A DNA stretch of 64,000 nucleotides, from contig NC_080422.1 in assembly GCF_029873635.1 (NCBI RefSeq), positions 16,150,049 to 16,214,048 on the forward strand, read 5' to 3'. Made by a program: the position numbers and the translations under genes. The DNA is from Malania oleifera (taxonomy: Eukaryota > Streptophyta > Magnoliopsida > Santalales > Ximeniaceae). Numbering within the stretch: position 1 is the stretch's first letter; each line of letters starts with the position of its first letter. This document shows positions 1-10,859 of the stretch, piece after piece. Below the pieces are notes generated by a model that saw nothing but the letters and a program-made list of their open reading frames with translations, did not search any database and had not been told where the DNA came from.

Positions 1-590
1 TGATAAAAAATATAACAATAAATATGTTGGGTCTTCGCTTCTCTTTAGGTTGCCGCATGCCATTATATGAACTTGCCAATAAAAACCTACACACAAACTT
101 GGCAACCATTAAATACTAAAGTATTTGTCACGATCAAAACAAGAGTGTGACCCATAGGGTCAACAGAGAGCATAAGATGTCCGATTATCAAATCCATACT
201 TAGGCGGTGGCCTAATAGTGCGTTTAGATCTGCATATAGGAACACTGTCAACCTGCTGGTTTCCTAAGTTAGAACTCCCTGCAATCTGAAAACCATTATC
301 ATTACCCTGAGTCTCTAACTCTACCTACACAACATGCTCATCTCTGCTCCAATTTTCTAGCTTCTCCTTCTCTTCATCTTCTTCTTGAATACGCTTCACC
401 ATGGCTTACTCATCGAAAATCACATCTCTACTGATCACCACCTTGTTTGTCATTGGATCCCACAGCTTGAACCCTTTCACACTTTTTTGATACCCCAAAA
501 AAATGCAGTGCCAAGACTTTGTATCAAGGTTCGATCTCTCCTTACTAGAAATGTGGACATAAGCTAGACAACTGAATACTCTTAAACCGA
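1..590 (-). mobile_element. Ty1/copia polyprotein fragment (integrase C-terminus and linker), decayed
   Basis: Read on the minus strand, about 590 down to 410 gives a typical copia integrase end: a LRVFSCLAYVHI segment, then CIFLGYQKSVKGFKLWDP and VVISRDVIFDE. A stop follows, then a polar, acidic linker that runs leftward to about 130. Between 130 and the window edge the frame is no longer clear. The N-terminal part of integrase should lie to the right, but the fragment is cut at 590/591 by the gypsy LTR that begins TGATTACGCG. Stops show that it is not functional. The family call rests on the conserved FLGY and WDP...V.SRDV.FDE signature; the copia lineage cannot be told. Confidence 0.75.
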
Positions 591-1234
591 TGATTACGCG
601 TCAAAGATACGTAATTAGGTGTTTTAATTCATGCATTAAAGATTATACTTTTAATTAGATGCCTAACTCTCAATATTTTAACATTGTGTTCTATTTATAA
701 TATTTTGATTTTATTGAGTAATTTATGAATATTTGGTATTTTTTTTATTGTAGGGCAATTATTGGAAGTTAAAACCGAAATTAGTCTATAATCCAAGCGT
801 AACTTTCTCGTTTGAGCTCTGATTGAGACGATTCAAAATTTTGGGAAAAGCTGAGGAAGTGCTCTACGACTTTCGTGTTTTGAGCTTTGAGAGATACGGG
901 CTTTAGGAAGGTCAAAATCCCCTTTGTTCGTTGGGAAATAAAAAAAAAAAGAAATAAGAAAAGAAACAAAAAAAAAAATAAAGTGAGTCGGGTCTTGATG
1001 TGACCCGACCATGCAAATTGTGTGTGTGCGCGTTGGGTTGCAGTAAAGGGGGTAAAAGGGCTTTTGGAGGTTTCTTTTAGGGTGCTTTAAGAGATTAGGC
1101 TGGAGGGCATTGAAGGAAACAGAAAAAAAAACAAAAAAAAACTAGGGTTTAAAAAGATAGAAGAGGTGTTGTGTGGGAAGTTTTACTCATTGGTGCTTTG
1201 GGGTGTCTCTGTGCCGCACACAGCTGGGAGAGAA

Positions 1235-3191
1235 TGTAACTCGACGAACCCATAAACTTGGGTTCAGTGCGTGATAATATCCTGATAAATCATAATCCAT
1301 AACATACGCAGCGGAAAACATAAACATAATCTCCATATAACATTATACTGTAATACCATAATGTCATAATACCACATTTTTCTATTTCTAACTATAATCC
1401 ATAAAAACCAATCATCACCTGCATTTCCATAAATACATACATTTCTAGAACATTTCAGTATTTTCACAACCATCCCTACTCAATAGCCATAAAACATAAA
1501 GACATGAAAAATAAACATATACATCCCCAAAATATGCTCAACATATACCCTTTCTTATATAGTCCTCAAAAATGCTAAAATACCCTCGAGCTCCCAAGCC
1601 CGACCTCGAGGATGTCTTGAAAAAGAAACATTCATATTCAAGTGAGACACATCTCAGTAAGGGAAGAAACATACATATTAAAACAGCGTGTGACCAACAT
1701 AAGGTATATAAATATCATTTTAATACATTTGCAAATCAATCCATAACATAAAAATCGTTTACTGAACCTAAACAATCACATGCAAATATTTAACCCACGA
1801 GATTACCCAATGATAGAGGTGATTACCTGCCCATACAAGTAGCACCCCTCTGCTCTGATACTTAAGTAACCCTAAGGTCATAACTAAAGCATATTAGGGC
1901 ACTTACCTTACTCAGTAAACCCTCAAGTGTTAGATTAATTTCGTACTCACGCGTTCAACAATAGTTTACTGGCAAAGGCCCTAAGGATAGGGAAATCTAC
2001 TCGCCCATACAAATAGGTTTCCTCTACCCTAGTATGTTATGCAGCTACTACCACATCCAAAGCTATTAGTGCGCTCGCCTTTCTCTGCAAGCCCTCAGGC
2101 GAAAAGTTTGCCTCGCCCAATCGTAACATGTTCTACATACATAGATACTTCTAATATCATAATACTTTATTCCTTTCTGTCATTATTCATTCATACACAT
2201 CTGTTCATGTTCTTAGCTTAAACATTGCATTTCGTTTCACTTTAAGTGACTCTTTCCCATTTACTTCGTTCACATTTGTCATTTCATTCCATGGTCATTC
2301 CATTGTCATTTCATTGCATAACATTTTCATTTCATTCCTTTGTACTACAGCTGGTCTTTAGCCATCATCAGTTAGTCCACATAGAAATGCGCTAGAATCT
2401 GCTAACATGACTATCTTTTAGTTGTCTTACATTTACATGGTTGCATTTAACATACACGAGTAACATTGTCCATATCATATTTTGTTCTCAATACTTTACT
2501 TATTTAGCCCGCATCTCATACATTTAATATATATTTGCACATAATTTTATGCCACACAATTTAACAATAAAATTCATATACATTCCTTATAAAATAAGTC
2601 AACCCACAATTAACATTTACATGCTGAAAATGCATTTCATTTCTTACTTAATTCCTCAGAAAATTCTTTCACTTTCATTCGTTTACTTTCACATATACAT
2701 AACTATATAAACAATCTTAGACTCAGAAAACATAAATTTCATGGTTGGCATTTTAAACCCACATAAAAAACATATATACATAAATAACGCATAATCCTTT
2801 TTAATTTATGAAAAACCTGATTTAATACATAAATTTATCCCTTACCTGATTTTCAAACTATGCTGGCAGGATCCTCGAACCGATACCGGCAGTGTTCACT
2901 TGGACCCTGAATAAAAAATCCTAACTTAATTAAAATAAATTCAAACTAACTCAAATCTTAAGAAAAACACGTATTTACTATTTCCTAGGCTCCAAATAAC
3001 AATATTCCTTAAGAAAATCCCAAAATAATTCACTTACCCTGATTTTGGAATGTTTCCCAAACCCCTCAACCCAACGATCAACTCCTACAACCTTGCAAAA
3101 AACTATCCTACGAACCTCGTGGTGGTTCCGAATCGTCAAATCGGGTCAAATTTGGCCCGAAATCGAAGAGAGAAGGCTGGTAGAGCAGTTT

Positions 3192-3223
<32 letters not shown>

Positions 3224-3541
3224 GTGAATTTACGCTGAAAAATGAAGAACTCTCTATTTATAGGCAGGGCTTCCTCGACGAGACACGTGGATTCGTCGAC
3301 GAGACGCTATAGAAACTTCGTCGACGAAATTCAGAGTTCCAAAAATACTGTCTCAAGATTCCCTGTCGACGAGGAACTGGTGTTTGTTGACGATCTTAGA
3401 AGGACACTCGTCGACGAAGACAGGACATTCGTCGACGAGGCCTGCTTTTCCTTCTTAAATCCTTCATTTCTTCCCCTTATTATCCATTAATCCATTTCAT
3501 TTATTATATTTTCTATTTACTTTAATTTTCGGGTCATTACA
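1235..3541 (-). repeat. Solo LTR of a gypsy-type family, GAGAA target duplication
   Basis: The plus strand reads TGTAACTCGACG at 1235 and ends TCGGGTCATTACA-like at 3541. It is bounded by a perfect 5-bp duplication, GAGAA (1230-1234 and 3542-3546). On the minus strand it starts TGTAATGACCCG, runs through several TTCGTCGACGAA palindromes (3274-3441) and then a TATA box (cctataaatagag, about 3255). This sets the minus transcription direction. There is no second LTR and no internal region, so it is a product of LTR-LTR recombination. Relatives lie at 54958-57198 and 59200-61084. Confidence 0.85.
3184..3441 (-). promoter_or_regulatory. LTR promoter region: palindrome array, TATA box and GA-repeat leader
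   Basis: On the minus strand the palindrome TTCGTCGACGAA and near copies recur at roughly 3290, 3320, 3365, 3410 and 3430. They are followed by the TATA box near 3255 and, after the expected start of transcription, a CT run (GA repeat at 3191-3220 on plus). Two other solo LTRs in the window have the same order. The role as promoter elements is inferred from position only. Confidence 0.5.
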
Positions 3542-3566
3542 GAGAAACTCACGGCCAGCCATCTCT

Positions 3567-3569
<3 letters not shown>

Positions 3570-3618
<49 letters not shown>
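3570..3618. repeat. (TC)n microsatellite
   Basis: About 24 uninterrupted TC units, lying in the outer gypsy 5' LTR just after the target duplication of the nested solo LTR. Confidence 0.95.
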
Positions 3619-3621
<3 letters not shown>

Positions 3622-4430
3622 TGATGGATAGTTTATTGTTATTTATTTAATTTTTTCATTTCAATACTTGTTTTAATATTTCAATTACTTGTTACATTGA
3701 ATACTTTCAATTAGAGTTAATGTTAAGTTTAAATGCTTGTTTAAATTAGTTAGTTCATTAATTTATTTCATGGTTAAAGAATTTTTTTTAGTTGTCTCTC
3801 TCTTATCTTGAGTTAATTTAATCTTTGTTATAAGTGCTTTATTGTTAAGTTTACTTTTACTTTATTTGGAATTAATGTTGAATTAAATTTATGTTTGTTC
3901 AAGATATTAATGTTTAAGTTTATTTTAATTGTTGAATGCTCATAGTAGATTAATGAAATTTTCACTTGGGTTCGTTATTTGAATATTTGAAGCTTGGGTT
4001 ATTTGTTGTCGTTTATTTGATGCATAATATGCTAGTTTAAAGCTCAATTTAATGCATTGTCTTGAATACTTCATTGTTGGGTTGATTTTCATGTGAGCTC
4101 ATTTTTAATGGGGATTTGATTTGTTTGAGTTTTTGGTTAAGTTTAAGAATTTGGGTAGGTTAATTTATTTTAGTTTTGGATTTTGTTTAAGTTTAATTCA
4201 TTCACTTGTTTTAATTTTGTCAAAAAATTTCACAAACCCCAGAAATTGAATCTGAATCATGGTTAGTAAAATTGTTTTCTTATTTTCTTTCCTTGTTTTG
4301 TGCTAATTTAAAACTAATCTATGTTCCCCAATGAGACGATCTAACCTATTTGGGCTAATTATGATACGACGTAACTCCTATACTTGGGATAGTCATAGTA
4401 CTACTCATTTTAAGAAGTAAATCAAGTTTT

Positions 4431-4448
4431 TGGCGTCGTTACCAGGGA
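4431..4448 (+). other. Primer binding site of the gypsy element
   Basis: TGGCGTCGTTACCAGGGA directly follows the 5' LTR. It differs at a few bases from the TGGCGCCGTTGCCGGGGA site usual in Athila/Tat/Ogre elements, which I recall as matching the 3' end of tRNA-Asp. Two of the changes look like C-to-T and G-to-A decay. Confidence 0.7.
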
Positions 4449-5826
4449 ATGCCAAAATTAGTTTCAAACTAGTGTTTTTCCCATTATTTTAATTTTTCTC
4501 ATGAAAAAAAAAAGAAAAAAAAAAGAAAAAAGAAAAAAAAAGAGTTTTCAAGAAAATATGGCTGCACCTGCACCACACATCCTTATGGATTTTTTGCAAC
4601 CTACATGCACCATTGCACCATCTTACCCTATATTATCTAATAACGCACTTAATTTCATGACTCAGCGTGGGAGGATGTCATTGATACCTCAGTTCTATGG
4701 GATGGAATCCAAGTGTCCTTATCGACACCCGATGGAGTTTGAGTTAACTTGCAATATTTTTTTTCCTAGTGCTAAAACTGATGAATTTACTAAACTTCGT
4801 TTATTTACTTCCTCTTTGAAGGATAGAGCGAAGATGTGGTTTAGTTTTTTGATGCCTCATTCTGTCTCTAATTGGGCTGATATGAAATTTGAATTTCTAT
4901 ATAAATTTTCTCCCTCACAAAGAACTCATTTTTTACAGATACAAATCAATCAATTCAAGTTTGCACCCCCTTATCAATCGTCATATATGCACCCCCTTAT
5001 AAATCGTCATATCATCAGGTTGTCTTTCAACATCAGTATCACCCACAACAGATCTCTCAGGGCTATGCATCTCAAGGATTTCAATCTAATGTAGCACCTG
5101 CTCCACTGGAGAAGTCTTTTGAGGATACACTTCAGCAATATATGCAGACCGTAAATAAATTGCGAGGCACTATTACTGAGATGAGCACGGAGTTGAATAT
5201 CTTGAAAAAAAAAAAGGGAATTTTCAGTAAAACCTTAGCCTAATCCTTAAGAATACCAGCAGCAGCAATAACAAATACATAATGTTTCTCTTGAGACAGC
5301 AGAGGCCGTTACTACTTCGAGAAGTGGAAAAGAAGTTTCCCAACCTAAGATATTCATCGACAAACAAACAGTTGTCTTGACACCTGAAGTTACAACTGAG
5401 ACTGATGAAGTTAAAGAAAAATCAAAGGAAGTGAGCCCAGAATTAAAGAAGTCAGTTAATGTGGAGGCCAAGACTAATAAGGAGTACCAACCTGCGATAC
5501 CTTATTCTCAGAGATTGGCAGTCATGGAACCGTTTCTCCTTACCAGAGTAAATGTCAAGGAGTGCAACGCTGAAGCAAATCCCTGCAGTGGTAAGGTGAT
5601 GGGTACACCCGATAATGAGGGTCAACATAATGGTGAATGTTTAGAGGAACCAGGTAAAAATTCTAATGTTGATGTTTCTGAAGAACTGAAGGTAACTGTT
5701 CTGACACTTTTTCCACAGAGACTGGTTCTTAAAGAATTGAATTTCTTGGAAAATATACTGAATAAAGATCATTTTTTGTTAAAACAAGGAAGACAATTTG
5801 CATATGTTTTGTCTGTGTTGGCCTTA

Positions 5827-8035
5827 TAAGGTTTAACATCCTGTTTTAAGGCTAACAAACAAGTAGAACTTAACATGCTTTGTTTAAGTGATGTATTTTC
5901 AAGACTCAATGATGAATGTAAGGTTAAAGAATTCATGAAAGCTTATACTTCAAATAAGGATGATTATATTAAGCTTGAGGCATGGATTAGAACTTGAAGA
6001 TTATAAGAGCATTGGCATTAAAGAAAAAGCTTCAAGAATAAAAACTCAAGTGATTAACATGGAAAGCTCAAAGTTTAATGAAGCTCAAAAGTTTGAATCA
6101 ATAATGAAAGATCAAGAGAGATAAAGAATTGAAAGCTCACATCAAATTCAGGATCATTGAAGCTCGGCAATAAAGAGAACTTAAAGCAAAGAAGAATCAA
6201 ATGAGTCTTTAGGACAAGCTTTGTAAGTACTTCAAGAATGGTTCAAATATGATTTTTCATTTTGAAGATCATTAGGAAAAGAGACTTAGAGACCTTAGTT
6301 TAAGTCTTGGAACATACTTTTTCAAAGCTAAACAAGTTAATATTCCAAGATAAATTAAGCAATGAAGAGAGAAATTAAAAATGTCTTAAAATGAGAAATA
6401 ACAGGTTGACAGACGACTGTCAGTCTATGGACAGACGACTGACATATTAAAGGACTTAAACAAGTACGTAGAAATAGGACAGACGATTGTCAGGTACTTG
6501 ACAGACGACTGCCAGTGACAACTAAGACGACTGGGTGTGTTTTGCCAACCGACTGCCACTCTTCTAAATGTTTAAAAAAAAAAATTGAGTTGTTCAGTAA
6601 CAGACGATTGCTACCCTGAAGACAGGTGACTGCCACCTTTCTATTTGAAAATTGTATTTGAAATACATGGACAGACGACTGCCACAGAGCACACAATTGT
6701 CTGGCTCGCAGCAAAATTCAAAACACTCAACGAGCATATTTTTAAAATTTCAATTACTTGAAGCCCAAATTAATCTAAAACTTGGACCCTACTCCAAGTA
6801 AACTTGGGGAACAAGTTAGAAATCTTTTTACATCTATAAATACCCTCAAGTTACATTGATTTAGACACCAAGAATTAAATTCAGCAATTAAATTTCTCTC
6901 AAGCATTCTGAAATTCTAAAGGATCTCTATTGCTCACATTTTGCACAAAATATACTGAACTCTTACTGGTTTTCTCACTGAAATTGTACTTCAAATACTA
7001 AATTCTTTCATCTATTGAAAGAATCCTACGGTGAAAAATTTCTAGAGCTTCAATCTGAATTTCATATTGTGAATTTACTTTAAAGTATATTAGTTTCTAA
7101 ATTGTTGTACTAATCAGCTCTTTGTGTGAGCAATTCTTTGTACACAAATATTTGATTTGTATTTTTTAGATTGATGATTCCAAAGATTATTTGGATTGTT
7201 GGCTAAGTAAGGGGATATTGCTTAGAGAGGTGGGCTCTAGCCTAATTCAAGGAGTGACCGAACGAGGGTACATTGTTTGGAAATGCGGGCTCTAGCCTAC
7301 TGAAGGAGTGTGTAAAGGTCTGTTTTGCTATGTAAAGGAATAGGTTTAGTGAATCCTTTGGTGGTTTGCCAAAGGTGATGACGTAGGCTGGGTATAAGCC
7401 GAACCTCATAAAAATCTCAGTCTCACTTTTTCTTCCTTACTCTTTATTTTTCAGCAAAGTTTATAAATTGTGTGGATGCTTTATTAAATTCTGAATTCTA
7501 AGTGTTTGGTTGTTAAATAGATTAGAAGATAATTTGTTTTGGTTTGATCAACACTGATTGTGGAAATCGAAAGGGGCTATGTTGGTTGATCATCCTTAAC
7601 TTATTAAATTGAAAGTTTATTTAAAAGCTGAACATTGGGAAGAAGTGTGTTTGTGAATGGTATGTTGAAAATCATATTGAAGAATCAAATCCTAGCAAGC
7701 ATAAATTATCATTCACTACAGGGCTTGGTTCAAATTTATATTCACAGGACTTATATAAACAAATAACCATCTTAAGTTTTTACATTACATAAGTGCTGGA
7801 TATTTTCATCTTGGTTTGGTTGTTTGCTTTCAAATTGTGGATGATTGGTTTGGTTACTTGGATGTTTACTTAGTTGTGTTGTTGATTGTATAAAAGAAAC
7901 TAAGTTCTTGTGTGATTGACAAAGCTAAACAAATAAGTCAAGAATTGGTTAAAAGAAATAAAAGAAGTTTAAGAATTCTCAAAAGGAATTAAAAGAAAAT
8001 TTTATAATCCAATTCACCCCCTTCTTAGGACTACA
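5827..8035 (+). repeat. Solo LTR, SIRE/Maximus-like copia, CCTTA target duplication
   Basis: It is flanked by CCTTA at 5822-5826 and 8036-8040 and lies inside gag. The 3' end has the 'caattcacccccttcttagg...ACA' ending that I associate with SIRE-type copia LTRs, and a TATA box (catctataaatac) lies near 6833. The conserved 'cctttggtggtttgccaaagg...gacgtaggctgggtataagccgaacc' block is at 7345-7410. The 5' terminus reads TA rather than TG, probably a point mutation. Upstream of the TATA box (6400-6700) lies an array of about eight diverged copies of GACAGACGACTGYCA. No internal region or second LTR remains. Confidence 0.7.
6410..6700 (+). promoter_or_regulatory. Repeated GACAGACGACTG motif array in the U3 of the SIRE-like LTR
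   Basis: About eight copies of a 12- to 15-base motif close to GACAGACGACTGYCA, with irregular spacing, from 130 to 420 bases upstream of the TATA box. All are in the same orientation. A role as a binding-site array is inferred from position and repetition only. Confidence 0.4.
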
Positions 8036-8040
8036 CCTTA

Positions 8041-9405
8041 ATTCTCAGTCTGGTACCTTAGAACGCATCGATTTATTTGAGGCTAACTTTTGTGTAGGTG
8101 ACAAGACTGATTCATTGTGGCGACTCAAATTTGGGGACTCGTCAGTTCAATTTATAGACCTGCACCCACTAGATGAAATTCCTCTTGAGCCTCCTCCAAA
8201 CATACTATAATATTTTTCATTCCTTTGTTTTTCATTTTGTTTTTTCTTACCTTGTTTTAGTTTATTAGCAGGTACATTTTCCTTTAGTTTCAGTTTTTCT
8301 TTTCCCTTACTGCTCTACCCAGGGACTCTTCTACTTCATTCATTATCATTCTTTTGCTTCTCTTTTCAAACATTAAGAACGATGCTATATTTTAGTTGAG
8401 GGGAGAGCATTTGTATGTGATATTGTGTGCTTCCATATGATAGAATTTCAATGTGAAAATTGCATGTGATGTTTGCATGTTGGTTAGGTCCACCTTTGGA
8501 GAAATACTGGTATTGAGCTCAGAGCATGCCGAATTTCTTATTTGTTAACGTTACATGCCATTTTTTTTTTCTTTCTCTTTTTAAGGATATGTAACATATA
8601 GGGTGTAGTGTAATCAAAATTTGAATCAAAAGAGAGCTTTATCCATTTCATTTAGTTGTAACCAAGAGAAGGATGTTTAAAGTCTTGATACACACACTAC
8701 ACAGGTTAGAAAACTTAGAACGACTACCTTAGATCATTTCTGATTGATATACACTTCAATTGTTTGAGACTCTAATGAACCATATCCTAATGACTTAAAA
8801 AAAAGAAAAGAAAAAAAAAAAGCTTGAAGCAAAGGAAAATAAGAAACAAGTCAGGGATCAGTTACAAAAAGAAGAAAAATAGAGAAAAAAAAAAAAGGAA
8901 TAAAAAGAGGGAAACAATTTTGCATTGAAAATGACTACCTATTACCGAGGTCTTAACTAAACAAAAAATAGGCACCTTAGTATAGTAGCGTGACCTACTA
9001 CCAGGGTCCTAACTAATCATGAAAGTGGGCGTCTTTTAAAGTGTAATAGTATGAAAGTCGCTAGTACAATTATTTTGAATTAGAGTAAGACCATGCGGTT
9101 GTCTCAGATTAATTGGTGTGTTTGAAATCGTTAATGCTTGCTGGTGGTCAATCTTGGAATTCTAATCCTCTCCTGTACACGTGAGCTTTGTTACACTTCA
9201 TTATCTTGGTTATTTTACTAAATGGTATATAAATCTCTCAGTTGATACTTAACTTGGGTTAATCTGTGTTCTGTGTTCCTAAACTCATTAAGCATATTTC
9301 ATGTCATGTAATTTTTATAAGTATTGGAGTTTTGGTTGCTTTTCCCCTGGTTTGATTGCATTCATGTTATTTGTTAGGAACTGACAAAACGTTAATTGAG
9401 GGGTG
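8041..9405 (+). other. 3' internal region of the gag-only element, noncoding
   Basis: After the gag stop the region is AT-rich with many stops in all frames and several A-rich and T-rich runs. It ends in a polypurine tract (gaggggtg, 9399-9405) that directly abuts the 3' LTR start. No RT, RNase H or integrase motif is visible. Confidence 0.55.
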
Positions 9406-9470
9406 TGATTACGCGTCAAAGATGTGTAATTAGGCGTTTTAATTTATGCATTAAGAATTATATTTTTAAC
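9406..9470 (+). repeat. Truncated 3' LTR remnant
   Basis: It starts TGATTACGCGTCAAAGA and follows the 5' LTR start (591-655) for about 65 bp with roughly six or seven mismatches by eye. After that the two sequences share nothing, so the rest of the LTR is lost. Confidence 0.8.
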
Positions 9471-9610
9471 CCCATCAAACGATCAATAATATTATCACCC
9501 GTTGTCATTCTTGACTCCTTTACATTTTAGAAAATATTAGAAATGGTAAAGGAAATATGTTTTAAATGATGGAAAAATTTATACAATGTAATTTTATATG
9601 TCTATTATGC

Positions 9611-9704
9611 AAGGTAAGACTGCGTACTATAAACCCATCGTGGTCTGCCCCTTCCTCGAACCCGCATATACGGGAGTTTTGTGCATCAGACTATTTTTTT
9701 TTTA
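9611..9704 (+). mobile_element. Au-type SINE, 3' portion
   Basis: The text 'ggtaagactgcgtac', then 'ctataaaccc', 'tggtctgccccttcc' and 'gcatatacgggag' with a T-rich tail matches the conserved 3' half of the plant Au SINE (GTAAGGCTGCGTACAATAGACCC type). The tRNA-derived head with A and B boxes is not recognisable, so the copy is 5'-truncated or badly decayed. Confidence 0.7.
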
Positions 9705-10398
9705 AATTTTATATATTCATTCTTATTTTGATGTGTTATAATTTGCAATTTTTCTTTTTTTTTTTCTTTTAAATGTAAAACTTTAGCTGCAAGCATTTTA
9801 TATTTCATAAATTCCAAAAACGCCTAACACTCAAGATGTAAAATACAAATTAGAATTTTTGAAAATTTGTGAAATTGATAAAATTAAAAAACACATGAAA
9901 TTCAACACAAATAATGAAAATATAGAATAATTCATGAATTTAACATTCAAATAAACATGAAATTAAATAAAACTCCAACATAAAAAATTTAAGGGTCAAC
10001 GAATTTGATTTCAAATCAACAAATATGCTTCAAAATCACCAAGTTCAAAACACAACAAAACAAATTGCGGTTCCAACTAAAGCAATTTTAACAAAGATTT
10101 GTAAATATAATAAGAAAGTAGGGATGAAATTATGGTTTTGAATAAATGCAAAGTGGGGAAAAATATGCCTAACTTGCAATAATCACTTCTTCTATTGTTA
10201 CTCAAATTACCCATTTTGTGCTGCATCTAAAGAGGAGAAAGAAGGAGGACGAGTTTAAGTCGGTCAAAGCTCACTAGTTTATTAAACGAGATTCTATTAA
10301 AACTTGTTACACCAAATGATAAGTTTTAGTCGCCACATCATCAAACACCATATATGCCTTCTACTGAGATTTTATTAAAAATTATTAAATCACACAAA
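9705..10398. other. AT-rich stretch, nothing recognised
   Basis: No long frame, repeat or terminal structure stands out. It is rich in A and T tracts. Confidence 0.5.
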
Positions 10399-10854
10399 TG
10401 TTGGGCTTTTGTGGAGCCTAGTTGTGTTTTAATTTGAATGCTGACTCGACCCCTATTTAATTAGAGATTTCTATCCTAAGACTTAGTCCATGGAGCGAAG
10501 GCTTGGGCCGTAAGGTACAAGCCGTACTTGTGGGGGTCTGGGGGCAACGCCCTCGGGAAAATTTTGGAGCCTATTCGGAACGGAACTCTAGGCGCAACAT
10601 ATAAAAGGATTGCTTTCGGGTGATTAGGGTTGGTGTGGTTGTACTTGTAACAGAGCGAGAGGGAGAGCACTATATCGCCGTATTCTCTGTGTTTTCTTTC
10701 TGATAATATTGAAATCCCTGCAACTCCGTAAACGTAGGCAAAATTATCGAACCACGTAAATATTGTCTTGTACGTGTGATTGATTTTTCTTTGACATTAT
10801 TTTTCTCTATTTTGTTTCTTACAGGTTTCAGGAATTTGTTCTTTATTCCCAACA
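10399..10854 (+). repeat. Intact 456-bp copia-type solo LTR, ACAAA target duplication
   Basis: It is bounded by the perfect 7-bp inverted ends TGTTGGG (10399-10405) and CCCAACA (10848-10854). The 5-bp duplication ACAAA lies on both sides (10394-10398, 10855-10859). A TATA box (catataaaagg) near 10599 gives the + orientation. There is no second LTR or internal region. It ends about 870 bp upstream of the MLN51 start codon and could supply promoter sequence to it. Confidence 0.88.
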
Positions 10855-10859
10855 ACAAA

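Larger units (their letters stand above)
591..4423 (+). repeat. 5' LTR of the gag-only gypsy element (split by a solo LTR)
   Basis: It begins TGATTACGCGTCAAAG, and the same start recurs at 9406. It ends at the CA just before the 'agttttTGGCG' primer-site context. Removing the 2.3-kb insertion at 1235-3541 with one copy of its target duplication leaves about 1.5 kb, a normal Athila/Tat LTR length. The text before the end (cgacgtaactcctatacttgggat) is of the type seen at Athila LTR ends. Confidence 0.65.
4558..8061 (+). pseudogene. gag: Gypsy (Athila/Tat-type) gag, internally deleted and split by a solo LTR
   Basis: A long frame opens at 4501, but its first residues are a lysine run from an A-rich leader, so the ATG at 4558 (MAAPAPHILMDF) is the better start. 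The retrotransposon gag domain follows: an IPQFYGME segment, then LFTSSLKDRAKMWF and a WADMKFEFLYKF motif. After QINQFK the usual continuation is missing and a Pro/Gln-rich repeat joins out of frame, which marks an internal deletion near 4960-5010. The linker of this family, TTSRSGKEV ... PAIPYSQRL, reads in another frame from about 5290. The frame reaches 5826, enters the solo LTR at 5827 and stops there. Across the insertion the ancestral reading would run from 5826 to 8041 and end at TAG 8059-8061. No CCHC knuckle or protease is visible. It is not functional. Confidence 0.7.
591..9470 (+). mobile_element. Gag-only (non-autonomous) Athila/Tat-like Ty3/gypsy LTR retrotransposon with nested insertions
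   Basis: The order is: 5' LTR from 591, an Athila-type primer binding site near 4431, a gag gene from 4558, a noncoding 3' region, a polypurine tract (gaggggtg) and a second copy of the LTR start at 9406. No protease, reverse transcriptase, RNase H or integrase can be read between gag and the 3' LTR, so the element depended on a helper. Two solo LTRs (1235-3541 and 5827-8035) are inserted in it. Without them the body is about 4.4 kb. It sits in a copia integrase fragment. The right LTR survives for only about 65 bp, so the right target-site duplication cannot be checked. Confidence 0.75.

Noticed and set aside
4501..4557. Lysine-rich N-terminus of the gag frame
   Set aside because: It reads an A-rich leader; the ATG at 4558 gives the family-like start.
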